Shown piece by piece: positions 7,961 to 15,880 of a stretch of DNA of 64,000 bases. The notes beneath the pieces were generated by a model. That model saw only the letters and a program-made list of their open reading frames with translations. It searched no databases and was not told the origin of the DNA. The position numbers and the translations under genes are program-made. The stretch's first letter is position 1. Every line of letters starts with the position of its first letter. Origin of the DNA: Halorubrum sp. DM2 (GTDB taxonomy: Archaea; Halobacteriota; Halobacteria; Halobacteriales; Haloferacaceae); contig NZ_LR594487.1 of assembly GCF_901686465.1 (NCBI RefSeq), positions 310,001 to 374,000 on the forward strand, read 5' to 3'.

Positions 7961-8006
7961 GTCCTTGGTAAGGACGAGACCGGGGGTTCAAATCCCCCCT
8001 CAGGCT
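7961..8006 (+). repeat. Exact 46-bp copy of the tRNA-Thr 3' part (candidate attR)
   Basis: Identical to 6172-6217 base for base, covering the anticodon arm from GTCC through the acceptor 3' strand. Upstream similarity (ggtaaagc, 7951-7958) fades and the acceptor 5' strand and most of the D-arm are missing, so this copy cannot form a tRNA. It marks the right boundary of the island beginning at tRNA-Thr. Confidence 0.8.
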
Positions 8007-8139
8007 TTCGTTATCGTCCACGCCTTCGTGTCCTTGAGAACACGCTTCGCGAAGATTTTTGATTAGCGAAATCGGTGACGCAGTTGCGTTTTCGTGACAC
8101 GTGATAATCACTAAGTAGCATACTACGATACTGAGACAC

Positions 8140-9357
8140 GTGGCGGACGACTACCTGAGACGTACCGCAATTACCCGCCTAGTGCTCACCGACGAGCAGA
8201 GAAAACTGCTCGATACCACTATCTTCGATCGGAAACGCGCCTGTAACATCAGCAGTCGTATCGGATGGAGAGCAGATGAAGCACGGAAGACACGTCTTCA
8301 AAAGCTTGCCTACGACGAGGTGCGAGAAGAGACACGTCTCGGGAGCCAACACACGATCCTCGCCACTCACCAAGCCGCAGCGGCACTCGACGGCATCGAC
8401 GATATCGAATCTCTCAAAGAGAATCATACTACTTCTTGTCCGGAGTTCACGGCAGATACGGCGAAGTACGACACGCGCACGATGACGTTGTTCGATGACG
8501 GGACCGTTTCTCTTTCTACAGTCGAAGACCGGGTTCGATGCGAACTCGCGTTGCCCGATGACGAGGACGGATACCAATATCAGTACCTCGACAGCGAGAC
8601 GTGGGAGGTCACCGAATCCACGCTCTCACGGCGCGATAGAGCCTACTACATTCACCTGGGATTTCGGAAGCCGAAGCCCAAGAAACGGGCAGAGATACGG
8701 GATGACACCGAGGACAGGACAGTTCTCGGCGTCGATCTCGGTATCGCCAACATCGCTACCACCTCGACGGCGTACTTCGCATCCGGTGACGAACTCCGGC
8801 ATCGACACCGGGAGTTCGAGCGGATCCGCGGTAGACTCCAACGGACGGGTACACAGTCCGCACACCGAACGATTCAGCAGATGAGTGGGCGGGAATCACG
8901 ACACGTCCGGGATACCCTCCATAACGTCGCCAATGACATCGTCGACGAGGCTCTCGAACACGATTGCGAATACGTCGCCTTCGAGAACCTTCGGCACATC
9001 CGAGATCGTGCGCCTCGGGTGAAAGAGTTTCACCAGTGGGCACATCGACAGCTCGTGGACATGGTCGAATCAAAAGCGGACGCAGAGGGGCTCTGTGTCG
9101 TGTACGTATCACCCGAGAACACGAGTCGACGGTGTCCGGAATGCGGTCACACGAGCAAAGGAAACCGAATCACGCGATCGGAATTCAAGTGTAAATCGTG
9201 TGATGAGACGGGGAACGCAGACTACGTCGGCGCGAAGAACGTCGGATTGAGGTACGTCCGTCGGGGCCTACAGTCGTCTCGACGGACGGGCGACAGTCAA
9301 CTCGCCCTGAAATCAGGAACCGTGACGCCGAATCGGGGATTCGTCCCGAGCGACTGA
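8140..9357 (+). CDS. tnpB: TnpB (IS200/IS605-type RNA-guided nuclease), no TnpA partner
   Basis: 405 residues from a GTG start. RuvC-like residues are all present: Asp in LGVDLGIAN (about 200), Glu in VAFENLRHI (about 285) and Asp in NADYVGAKN (about 361), with a zinc ribbon CPECG/CKSCD between the last two. TnpB proteins are guided by an omega-RNA from the element's right end and cut DNA next to a target-adjacent motif. No HUH transposase TnpA is adjacent, as in IS1341-type elements that rely on TnpA in trans. The gene starts 134 bases after the tRNA-Thr repeat. Catalytically it looks intact. Confidence 0.93.
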   Translation: MADDYLRRTAITRLVLTDEQRKLLDTTIFDRKRACNISSRIGWRADEARKTRLQKLAYDEVREETRLGSQHTILATHQAAAALDGIDDIESLKENHTTSCPEFTADTAKYDTRTMTLFDDGTVSLSTVEDRVRCELALPDDEDGYQYQYLDSETWEVTESTLSRRDRAYYIHLGFRKPKPKKRAEIRDDTEDRTVLGVDLGIANIATTSTAYFASGDELRHRHREFERIRGRLQRTGTQSAHRTIQQMSGRESRHVRDTLHNVANDIVDEALEHDCEYVAFENLRHIRDRAPRVKEFHQWAHRQLVDMVESKADAEGLCVVYVSPENTSRRCPECGHTSKGNRITRSEFKCKSCDETGNADYVGAKNVGLRYVRRGLQSSRRTGDSQLALKSGTVTPNRGFVPSD

Positions 9358-9417
9358 CCGTCGATGGAGGCAGAGTTCACTGACAAGTCTCGCGTCACCA
9401 CGCGCGGGATGGTTGAC
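9290..9417 (+). ncRNA. Candidate omega-RNA and right end of the tnpB element
   Basis: In IS200/IS605 elements the omega-RNA overlaps the 3' end of tnpB and runs to the right end, the guide being the flanking DNA. Here the sequence after the stop codon ends in a hairpin (tctcgcg at 9388-9394 with cgcggga nearby, loop tcacca) followed by ggttgac, typical in shape of right ends. If the end is at about 9417, the guide would start in the following tctcggcctag. Boundaries are estimates. Confidence 0.35.
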
Positions 9418-9456
9418 ATCTCGGCCTAGGCTCATCCTGTTGCACGTCTCTCCGAA

Positions 9457-9951
9457 CTAATATAACGCAATCTTGTTTCTCTCCAATATGTCTTCGTCTG
9501 ACATGCGCTCGGAGGCTGGAGCTAACTGAGCGATAGCAAAGTTCCAGTCGTAGTTGTCCGCCCACTCTTTCTGATTACTATTCAGCGAATCTTCACTCGC
9601 TTTGACTTCCACAAATTTGTGTTCTCCTTCTGGGGTCCATAAAAAGAAGTCAGGTACTCCAGAGCCATAGAGCGCTTCTCTCACACCGGTTGCCCGTTCA
9701 ATTGCTACGGAAATGTACTGTTGAACAGGGGTGTCACGGTTCATCGGTGTTCGAATGACATTCCATTCTTCATGCGAGAAAATACAAGAAAATGTGAGTT
9801 CGATGGGGTTCAGATCAACACTTCCGAGTTCGACGAGAGCGATTTCTAGCACCTGTTTAAATGAAAGTTCCATCACCGGTTCTGGGATCTCGTGGAATTC
9901 AATCTCCTGTGTCTGCCAATCTTGTATCGTATATCTAGTTGTGATTTTCAT
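9457..9951 (-). CDS. VRR-NUC-like PD-(D/E)XK nuclease protein
   Basis: 164 residues, AT-rich. The C-terminal part carries a PD-(D/E)XK core in the VRR-NUC arrangement: SGVPDFFLW (about 110), then FVEVKASED, then LNSNQKEWAD, corresponding to the Asp, the Glu-x-Lys pair and the trailing Gln helix. VRR-NUC domains occur in Fan1, phage nucleases and restriction enzymes. The N-terminal half (about 95 residues) is unassigned and may recognise DNA or a partner. A strong box A (tttataaataaat, 9970-9982) sits upstream. Low GC and location beside tnpB point to horizontal origin. Confidence 0.7.
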   Translation of the reverse strand: MKITTRYTIQDWQTQEIEFHEIPEPVMELSFKQVLEIALVELGSVDLNPIELTFSCIFSHEEWNVIRTPMNRDTPVQQYISVAIERATGVREALYGSGVPDFFLWTPEGEHKFVEVKASEDSLNSNQKEWADNYDWNFAIAQLAPASERMSDEDILERNKIALY

Positions 9952-10197
9952 GTGACAGGAGTGTCGCGTTTATAAATAAATGACCTTCCCACAATACCGC
10001 TCTGTGACACGATCAGAAGGATGCGATCATGTTATCGCATATGAATTTTCTCGGAGAGGAAACGGTAGAGACAGTCATAGCCGGCTTCGCGCCACCGATG
10101 TACGATTACACGGAATCAATCCGGTCAACTGCGAAAGCCCACACGGCTCTCCCCCGACGCCGGATATACCCCGCCGAGTCGCCAACTCCGAGCCGAG
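9952..10197. other. Intergenic region with divergent promoters
   Basis: The left part holds the box A for the nuclease gene on the minus strand (tttataaataaat). The right part returns to high GC and includes ggatatacc (10160-10168), a possible box A for the oxidoreductase at 10198. No further gene seen; the transition from AT-rich to GC-rich at about 10120 probably marks the right edge of the accessory zone. Confidence 0.4.
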
Positions 10198-11202
10198 ATG
10201 AGTTCCGAGATGGACGCGTACGTGATAGACGAGTTCGGCGGCCCGGACGCCTTCGAGCGACGGACCGTCGCGGTTCCCGACCCCGACCCGGGCGAGATCC
10301 GCGTCGAGGTCGCCGCCTCCAGCGTCAACCCGGTCGACTACAAGATCCGCGGGGGTCACATCCCCGACTTCGCGCCGGCGTTCCCGGCGACGCTCGGCTG
10401 CGACGTGGCCGGCGTCGTCGACGCCGTCGGCGAGGACGTCGACGCCTTCGAACCGGGCGACGAGGTGTACGGGATGCCCGGCGGCGCGGGGCGACAGGGC
10501 GCGCTCGCCGACTACGTCGTCGGGCACGCGGGAACGTTCGCGGACGCCCCCGAGTCGATCCCGCTCGAAGACAGCGCTGCGCTGCCCGTGGTCGCCCTGA
10601 CCGCGTGGGAGATGCTCGCCGACAAGGCCAGCGTCGACGTCGGCGACGACGTGCTGGTGTACGGCGCGACGGGCGGCGTCGGCCACGTCGGCGTCCAACT
10701 CGCCGACTGGTTCGGCGCGACCGTCACCGCGACCGGATCGACCGAAGAGAAGCGGTCGCTGGCGGCGGACCTCGGCGCTGACGCGACCGTCGACTACACG
10801 GAGACGGCGGTCGAGTCGTACGTCGACGCGCACGCCGGCGGCGTCGGCTTCGATCTCGTCTTCGATCCGGTCGGTGACGACCACCTGAACACGGCGTTCG
10901 AGGCGGTCCGCCCGTACGGAGCCGTGGTCACGACCGAGTCGAGCGACGCCGACGGCGTCGACCTGTCGCCGATGCACGCCACGTCGCTCTCGCTCGGCGT
11001 CGTCCTCGTCATCCACCCGGTGCTGGCCGGGAACGGACAGGAGCGCATCGGGCGGGAACTGGAGACGATCGCCGCGCTCGTCGACAAGGGTGTGGTCGCG
11101 CCGCACGTCGACGACCGGTACGCCTTCACGGACGTGGCGGACGCCCATCGCCGCGCCGAGGCCGGCGACTTCGTCGGGAAGCTCCTGCTCGTCAACGAGT
11201 AG
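10198..11202 (+). CDS. NADPH:quinone reductase-like medium-chain dehydrogenase
   Basis: 334 residues. The GroES-like domain contains SSVNPVDYKIRGG, typical of zinc-free quinone oxidoreductases; the nucleotide-binding motif YGATGGVGHVGVQLA (about 158-172) is an AxxGGVG Rossmann loop for NADPH. No catalytic zinc Cys/His set is present. Expected reaction: NADPH-dependent reduction of quinones or enones, cytoplasmic. The start is ATG 10198; a second ATG at 10210 is possible. It appears monocistronic, with the next gene preceded by its own box A. Confidence 0.88.
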   Translation: MSSEMDAYVIDEFGGPDAFERRTVAVPDPDPGEIRVEVAASSVNPVDYKIRGGHIPDFAPAFPATLGCDVAGVVDAVGEDVDAFEPGDEVYGMPGGAGRQGALADYVVGHAGTFADAPESIPLEDSAALPVVALTAWEMLADKASVDVGDDVLVYGATGGVGHVGVQLADWFGATVTATGSTEEKRSLAADLGADATVDYTETAVESYVDAHAGGVGFDLVFDPVGDDHLNTAFEAVRPYGAVVTTESSDADGVDLSPMHATSLSLGVVLVIHPVLAGNGQERIGRELETIAALVDKGVVAPHVDDRYAFTDVADAHRRAEAGDFVGKLLLVNE

Positions 11203-11275
11203 CCCGCCGGACGAGCGGGTCGACCCGTCGCCGTACGTGCTTTTTTTATCTCCCACTCACCGAGCGACACACCAC

Positions 11276-12277
11276 ATGGGCAAACACGAGCGCGGCTGGG
11301 TCGAGGCCACGGAGAAGCTGACTGCGCGGCTCGCGAACGGCGCGGAGCCGGACGACGACCTGACGGAGGCGGGCCGACCGGACCTCGCCGAGGCGCTCGC
11401 GGACCGGCTCCGGAGCGACTTCCCGGACCGGACCACGATGCGGCACGCCGGCAACTCCTACGACTCGCTCGGGGACCTCGTCGTCGAGTCGGCCGACGGC
11501 GAGACGTTCGTCGAAGCCAAGTTCGTCGCCAGCGGCGGCACGCGGGCGAACCTCGGGCAGGACACGCTGACCGATTTCGGGCTGTTCGTCGACGCCACGG
11601 CGTGGAGCGACTTCCGCGAGGAGATCGGATTTCCGGAGGACCGCGAGGCGCTCCTCAGGGAGTTCGACGACTACCCGGACGACGTGCGCGACTGGTCGTA
11701 CAAGTCGGCGGTGTACGACCGCGCGAAACACCTCAAGAACGCTATCGACGTGTCGCGGGGTCAGAACACCGGATCGCGGGCGGACGAGGTGCTCGCGGAC
11801 CCGAACGCCTCGGAGACGGAGCGGGAGGCGGCACGGATAGTCAACGGGATACTCGAACTCGACAGAGAGGAGAAGCTGGCGTACTTCGATCACCTCCGCG
11901 CGGCGGAGCAGGACCCCCGCGCGATCGAGACGTTCGCGCACCTGATCGTCTGCGGGTACCACACCGCCGACGCGCTCCGCGAGCACTTCGACGCGGACCT
12001 CGACGAGATCAAGCGGCTGATCGAGACGGACGCCTACCGCCTGTACGAGGTGAACAAAAACACCGGGTCGGTGACCGTCGAGAACCCGGCGGACCTGCTC
12101 GCGGGCTTCGAGTGGGAGGACACGCGGGTCGAGATCCCGGAGGACGGCACCTCCGTGAGCGTCGTGACGGGACCGCCGGACGACCGGCGGCGCGTGCTGA
12201 ACATTGCGTACAACTGGAAGAACAAGTTCCAGGGGATCCAGACGCCATCGATGAACGTGTTCGTGCCCGAGGCGTGA
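11276..12277 (+). CDS. PD-(D/E)XK-fold protein of unknown function
   Basis: 333 residues, acidic. Near the N-terminus SYDSLGDLVV followed by ETFVEAKF gives a D-x12-E-x-K pattern typical of restriction-endonuclease-like folds (about residues 62-82). The middle is helical and contains a winged-helix-like stretch (HTADALREHFDADLDEIKRLI), suggesting a DNA-binding module; the C-terminus ends in strands. Neither a methylase nor a helicase is adjacent. A clear box A (tttttttatc, 11241-11250) places ATG 11276 as a leaderless start. Base composition is like the core chromosome, so it is probably a resident gene. Nuclease activity is inference. Confidence 0.6.
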   Translation: MGKHERGWVEATEKLTARLANGAEPDDDLTEAGRPDLAEALADRLRSDFPDRTTMRHAGNSYDSLGDLVVESADGETFVEAKFVASGGTRANLGQDTLTDFGLFVDATAWSDFREEIGFPEDREALLREFDDYPDDVRDWSYKSAVYDRAKHLKNAIDVSRGQNTGSRADEVLADPNASETEREAARIVNGILELDREEKLAYFDHLRAAEQDPRAIETFAHLIVCGYHTADALREHFDADLDEIKRLIETDAYRLYEVNKNTGSVTVENPADLLAGFEWEDTRVEIPEDGTSVSVVTGPPDDRRRVLNIAYNWKNKFQGIQTPSMNVFVPEA

Positions 12278-12355
12278 GTCCTCGGAGCGGGATCGGGGAG
12301 AGAGTGCCGCCCCGCCGACCCGCACCCTTTTGCGCTCGGACGCTAAGGGTCAGAC

Positions 12356-13294
12356 ATGCAACGCGGCCGCCGGAAGCCGGACTGGCTGAAGTCGCGCCCG
12401 CCGTCCGGGAGTCGCTTCACCGAGATCAAGTCCACCCTCCGCGACCACGACCTCCACACGGTCTGCGAGGAGGCGAACTGCCCGAACATGGGCGAGTGCT
12501 GGTCCGGGCGGGACGGTCCCGGCACGGCGACGTTCATGCTCATGGGCGACCGCTGCTCGCGCGGGTGTAACTTCTGTGACGTCGAGACGGGCGGCATGGA
12601 GCCGCTCGACCCCGACGAGCCGGCGAACGTCGCCGACGCGGTCGCGGAGATCGGGCTCGACTACGTCGTCTTAACATCCGTCGATCGCGACGACCTCGCC
12701 GACGGCGGGTCGGCGCACTTCGCCGAGACGATCCGCGAGATCAAACGGCGCGATCCGGAGGTGCTCGTCGAGACGCTCATTCCCGACTTCGGCGGCGATC
12801 CCGAGGCGGTCCGCCGGATCATCGACGCGGAGCCGGACGTGATCGCGCACAACGTCGAGACCGTCGAGCGGCTCCAGTGGCCGGTGCGGGACCGTCGCGC
12901 GAACTACGAGCAGTCGCTCGCGGTCCTCGATCAGGTCGACCGCGAGTCAGACATCCACACGAAGACGAGCCTCATGCTCGGTGTCGGCGAGTACGACCAC
13001 GAGGTGTACCGGACCCTCGGCGACCTCCGCGAGGTCGGCGTCGACGTGGTCACCTTCGGCCAGTATCTCCAGCCCTCGCGGTCGCACCTCGACGTCTTCG
13101 AGTACGTCCACCCCGACGTCTTCGAGACGTGGCGGCGGGTGGCCGAGACGGAGTTCGACTTCCTCTACTGCGCGTCGGGTGCGATGGTCCGGTCGTCGTA
13201 CAAGGCCGGCGAGCTGTTCGTCGAGGCGCTCGTACGCGAGGGGCACTCGCCCGAGGACGCGCGTCGCCATGCGCGGGCTGCGGGCGGCGACTGA
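12356..13294 (+). CDS. lipA: Lipoyl synthase
   Basis: 312 residues. The radical-SAM cluster CSRGCNFCDV (C-x3-C-x2-C, about 70-76) and the auxiliary cluster VCEEANCPNMGEC (C-x4-C-x5-C, about 41-52) are both present, and the C-terminal RSSYKAGE supplies the Ser that ligates the auxiliary cluster. It inserts two sulfurs into protein-bound octanoate to form lipoate for 2-oxoacid dehydrogenases and the glycine cleavage system. Box A (ctttt near 12331) precedes it. Length is normal. Confidence 0.95.
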   Translation: MQRGRRKPDWLKSRPPSGSRFTEIKSTLRDHDLHTVCEEANCPNMGECWSGRDGPGTATFMLMGDRCSRGCNFCDVETGGMEPLDPDEPANVADAVAEIGLDYVVLTSVDRDDLADGGSAHFAETIREIKRRDPEVLVETLIPDFGGDPEAVRRIIDAEPDVIAHNVETVERLQWPVRDRRANYEQSLAVLDQVDRESDIHTKTSLMLGVGEYDHEVYRTLGDLREVGVDVVTFGQYLQPSRSHLDVFEYVHPDVFETWRRVAETEFDFLYCASGAMVRSSYKAGELFVEALVREGHSPEDARRHARAAGGD

Positions 13295-13436
13295 GGCGCG
13301 GACCCGGTACGCCGAGACGCGATTCCCGGAACCCGAATCCCTCGACAGCTGTCAGGCGTTTTCGAGGTCTCGACGTTGTTCGAACAGCGAGTTATTTACC
13401 TCTCGGTGACTCACCCTGCGTCAGTGAGACGTACAC

Positions 13437-14558
13437 ATGGGAACAACTGACTCGTCGATCGTCGACTCCGTACGGGCCCGGCCGGGGCTCCTCTTCGTCG
13501 TCCTCCTCGGCGGCCTACTCCTCGTCGACCTCGCGGCGAAACTCGGGGGAGTCGGTCTCGGCCCGATCGGGGGGTCGGTCTCGGTCGATCGGCTCGGATC
13601 GAACCTCTGGAACGGCATCGTCATCGGTCTCGTGATCGGGCTGGCCGGGATCGGGCTCTCGATGACGTACAGCATCCTCTCGTTCGCGAACTTCTCGCAC
13701 GGCGACCTCGTCAGCGCGGGCGCGTTCACGGGCTGGGGCGTCGCGTTCCTGATCGCCGGGTTCGGTGACATACCGATCCGGGCGCTCCTGACCGTCCGCG
13801 ACGCCGGGAGCGTCTCGCCCGGCGACATCGGAGCGCACATCCTCTCGACGCCCGGCGCGATCCTCGTCGGATTGGTCGCGGCGTTCGTCGTCACCGCGCT
13901 GCTCGCGGTGGCGCTTGACCGGGCGTTCTACAAGCCGATGCGCGACCGCGACGGCATCTCGCTGCTCATCGCCTCCATCGGCGCGGCGCTCATCGTCCGC
14001 TACCTGCTCCAGTTCGGCTACGGCTCCGACCGGCGGGGCGTGACCGCCAGCGTCGAGCAGTCGAACCTCGCGTTCGGCCCCCTCGGGGTCTCGGTGAACG
14101 CCCACGAGCTCACCATCCTCGTGGCTGCGGTCGGACTGATGCTCGCGATGCACGCCATGCTCCAGCACACGAAACTCGGCACGGCGATGCGCGCGATGGC
14201 CGACAACAAGGACCTCGCGCTCATCACCGGGATCCCGGCCGAGCGCGTCGTCACCGCCACGTGGATCATCGGCGGCGGGCTCGCGGGGGCCTCCGGCTAC
14301 CTCTACGTCCTGCTCCGCGGGACGATCCAGTTCGACTTCGGCTGGCTCCTCCTCCTGCTCATCTTCGCGGCCGTGATCTTAGGGGGGATCGGCTCGGTCT
14401 ACGGGGCCATCGTCGGCGGCCTCGTCATCGGCGTCGTGTTCACCACCTCGACGATCTGGATCCCCTCGGACTTCAACCAGGCCGCGGCGTTCGCCGTGAT
14501 GATCCTGATGCTGCTGCTTCGCCCCGAGGGGCTGTTCGGAGGTGTTTCGACCGCATGA
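13437..14558 (+). CDS. livH: Branched-chain amino acid ABC transporter permease LivH
   Basis: 373 residues with about nine hydrophobic spans and the family motif for inner-membrane permeases around AMRAMADNKDLALITGI (about 258), the EAA-like loop that contacts the ATPases. It is longer than typical LivH (about 300) because of an N-terminal extension and a loop around residues 100-135. First gene of livHMGF; its TGA overlaps the ATG of livM. A box A (ttattta, about 13392) lies 40 bases upstream. Substrate could be branched-chain amino acids, other amino acids or urea/amides. Confidence 0.92.
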   Translation: MGTTDSSIVDSVRARPGLLFVVLLGGLLLVDLAAKLGGVGLGPIGGSVSVDRLGSNLWNGIVIGLVIGLAGIGLSMTYSILSFANFSHGDLVSAGAFTGWGVAFLIAGFGDIPIRALLTVRDAGSVSPGDIGAHILSTPGAILVGLVAAFVVTALLAVALDRAFYKPMRDRDGISLLIASIGAALIVRYLLQFGYGSDRRGVTASVEQSNLAFGPLGVSVNAHELTILVAAVGLMLAMHAMLQHTKLGTAMRAMADNKDLALITGIPAERVVTATWIIGGGLAGASGYLYVLLRGTIQFDFGWLLLLLIFAAVILGGIGSVYGAIVGGLVIGVVFTTSTIWIPSDFNQAAAFAVMILMLLLRPEGLFGGVSTA

Positions 14559-15880
14559 GTGACGCAAACACGCCTAATACCGCGCCGGACGCCCCCGAGA
14601 GCGCTACGGCAGCGGTGATCGAGGCCGCCAAGGAGAGCGATCTCGGACTCGTCGTCGGGACGCTGCTCGTCATCTACGCGGCCGCGGCGCTCCTGTCTTT
14701 CACCGACGGCCTCAACAGCGTCGTCGGGCTCATGGAGACGCTGACGTTCCTCGGTCTCGTCTACGCGCTCACCGCGCTCGCCCTGAACCTTCAGTGGGGG
14801 TACACCGGCCTCTTCAACATCGGCGTCGCCGGCTTCATGGCCGTCGGCGTGTACACGATGGGGATGGTCGTCCGGTCGCCGGACCCGGCCTTCGGTCCGC
14901 CCGGACTGGGGCTGCCGCTCCCGGTGGGCATCCTCGCCGGGATGGGGATGGCGGCGCTGCTCGGGGCCCTCGCCGCGCTGCCGGCGCTCCGGCTCAAGGC
15001 CGACTACCTCGCGATCGTGACGCTCGGTCTCTCGGAGATAATCCGCCTCTCGCTCCAGTCGAGCGCTTTCGACACCCTCCTGCGCGACACGATCGGTGCC
15101 GGGACGGGCGGCGGTCGCGGGATGGGGATGCCGGACAATCCGGTCCGCGACCTGTTCTTGGTCGACGGGCAGGCGGGGACCCCGACCGCGTTCGGCGACC
15201 TCGTCTTCGGGGTGTTCGGGGCCGACGGTCTCGGCATCTCGCAGCCGATCCTCATCGGCTGGGGGTACATCGCCGTCCTCGCCGTCTTCCTCGGCGGCTT
15301 CTACCTCCTGCTCGAACGGCTCGGCCGCTCGCCGTTCGGGCGGACGATGAAGGCGATCCGCGAGGACGAACTCGTCGCCAACTCGCTCGGCAAGGACGTG
15401 AATCTCGTGAAGATCAAGGTGTTCGTCATCGGCTGCGCGCTGATGGGACTCGCCGGCATCCTCTGGTTCGGCAGTCAGGGCAACGTCTCGCCCACGCCGC
15501 AGTTCCGGCCGCTTCTCACCTTCTACGTGTTCATCGCGGTGATCATCGGCGGCTCCGGGTCGAACACCGGCTCCGTCCTCGGCGGCATCGTCTTCGCCGC
15601 GGTGCTGTTCGAGGGGCCGCGGCGCGTCGGCGGGGCCATCCGCGGCCTCATAGACGCGGAGACGCCCGGCTCCTTCGCGGACGCGCTCGTCACGCTGGAC
15701 CCGGTGACGCTCCTCGCGTACGCGACCGAGAACGTCGCGCCGCTCCAGTTCGTCTTCCTCGGACTCGTCTTGGTGTTCATCATCCACCGACGGCCGGAGG
15801 GGATCCTCGGCGACCGGATCGAGACCGCCGCGGCCGTCGACCTCTCCGAGCGGCCCGCAGGGGGTGAGTCCGATGAGTAG
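14555..15880 (+). CDS. livM: Branched-chain amino acid ABC transporter permease LivM
   Basis: 441 residues from ATG 14555, which overlaps the livH stop as ATGA. About ten membrane segments; the permease loop is FGRTMKAIREDELVANSLGKD (about 265-285; key residues R-AIRED--A---G). An external loop around residues 180-215 carries a Gly-rich stretch. It pairs with LivH to form the channel. Translation coupling and order H-M-G-F are standard for this transporter class. Confidence 0.92.
   Translation: MSDANTPNTAPDAPESATAAVIEAAKESDLGLVVGTLLVIYAAAALLSFTDGLNSVVGLMETLTFLGLVYALTALALNLQWGYTGLFNIGVAGFMAVGVYTMGMVVRSPDPAFGPPGLGLPLPVGILAGMGMAALLGALAALPALRLKADYLAIVTLGLSEIIRLSLQSSAFDTLLRDTIGAGTGGGRGMGMPDNPVRDLFLVDGQAGTPTAFGDLVFGVFGADGLGISQPILIGWGYIAVLAVFLGGFYLLLERLGRSPFGRTMKAIREDELVANSLGKDVNLVKIKVFVIGCALMGLAGILWFGSQGNVSPTPQFRPLLTFYVFIAVIIGGSGSNTGSVLGGIVFAAVLFEGPRRVGGAIRGLIDAETPGSFADALVTLDPVTLLAYATENVAPLQFVFLGLVLVFIIHRRPEGILGDRIETAAAVDLSERPAGGESDE

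Larger units (their letters stand above)
6172..8006. mobile_element. Mini-island bounded by an exact 46-bp tRNA-Thr repeat
   Basis: The last 46 bases of tRNA-Thr (6172-6217) recur identically at 7961-8006; weaker similarity extends upstream from 7950 (cggtaaagc). The intervening 1.74 kb is lower in GC than its surroundings and carries a toxin-antitoxin pair and an AT-rich membrane protein, but no integrase, replicase or intact recombinase that I can see. This is the footprint of a tRNA-targeting integrative element, now largely deleted or dependent on an integrase elsewhere. Which copy is the original attL is clear: only 6146-6217 is a complete tRNA. Confidence 0.75.
7657..8139. other. Gene-free stretch holding the island's right repeat
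   Basis: No convincing gene. It contains a perfect 7-bp hairpin (7716-7735) resembling an IS200/IS605 right end, the 46-base tRNA-Thr copy (7961-8006), and an AT-rich segment (8050-8135) that must hold the tnpB promoter or left end. Several stop codons interrupt all frames. Confidence 0.5.

Noticed and set aside
9457-11276. A restriction-modification operon made of the two nuclease-fold genes
   Set aside because: They are on opposite strands, differ strongly in base composition, are separated by a quinone reductase, and no methylase is present.
14261-14554. Upstream extension of LivM
   Set aside because: The extra residues are an out-of-frame reading of livH; the ATGA overlap at 14555 gives the natural start.
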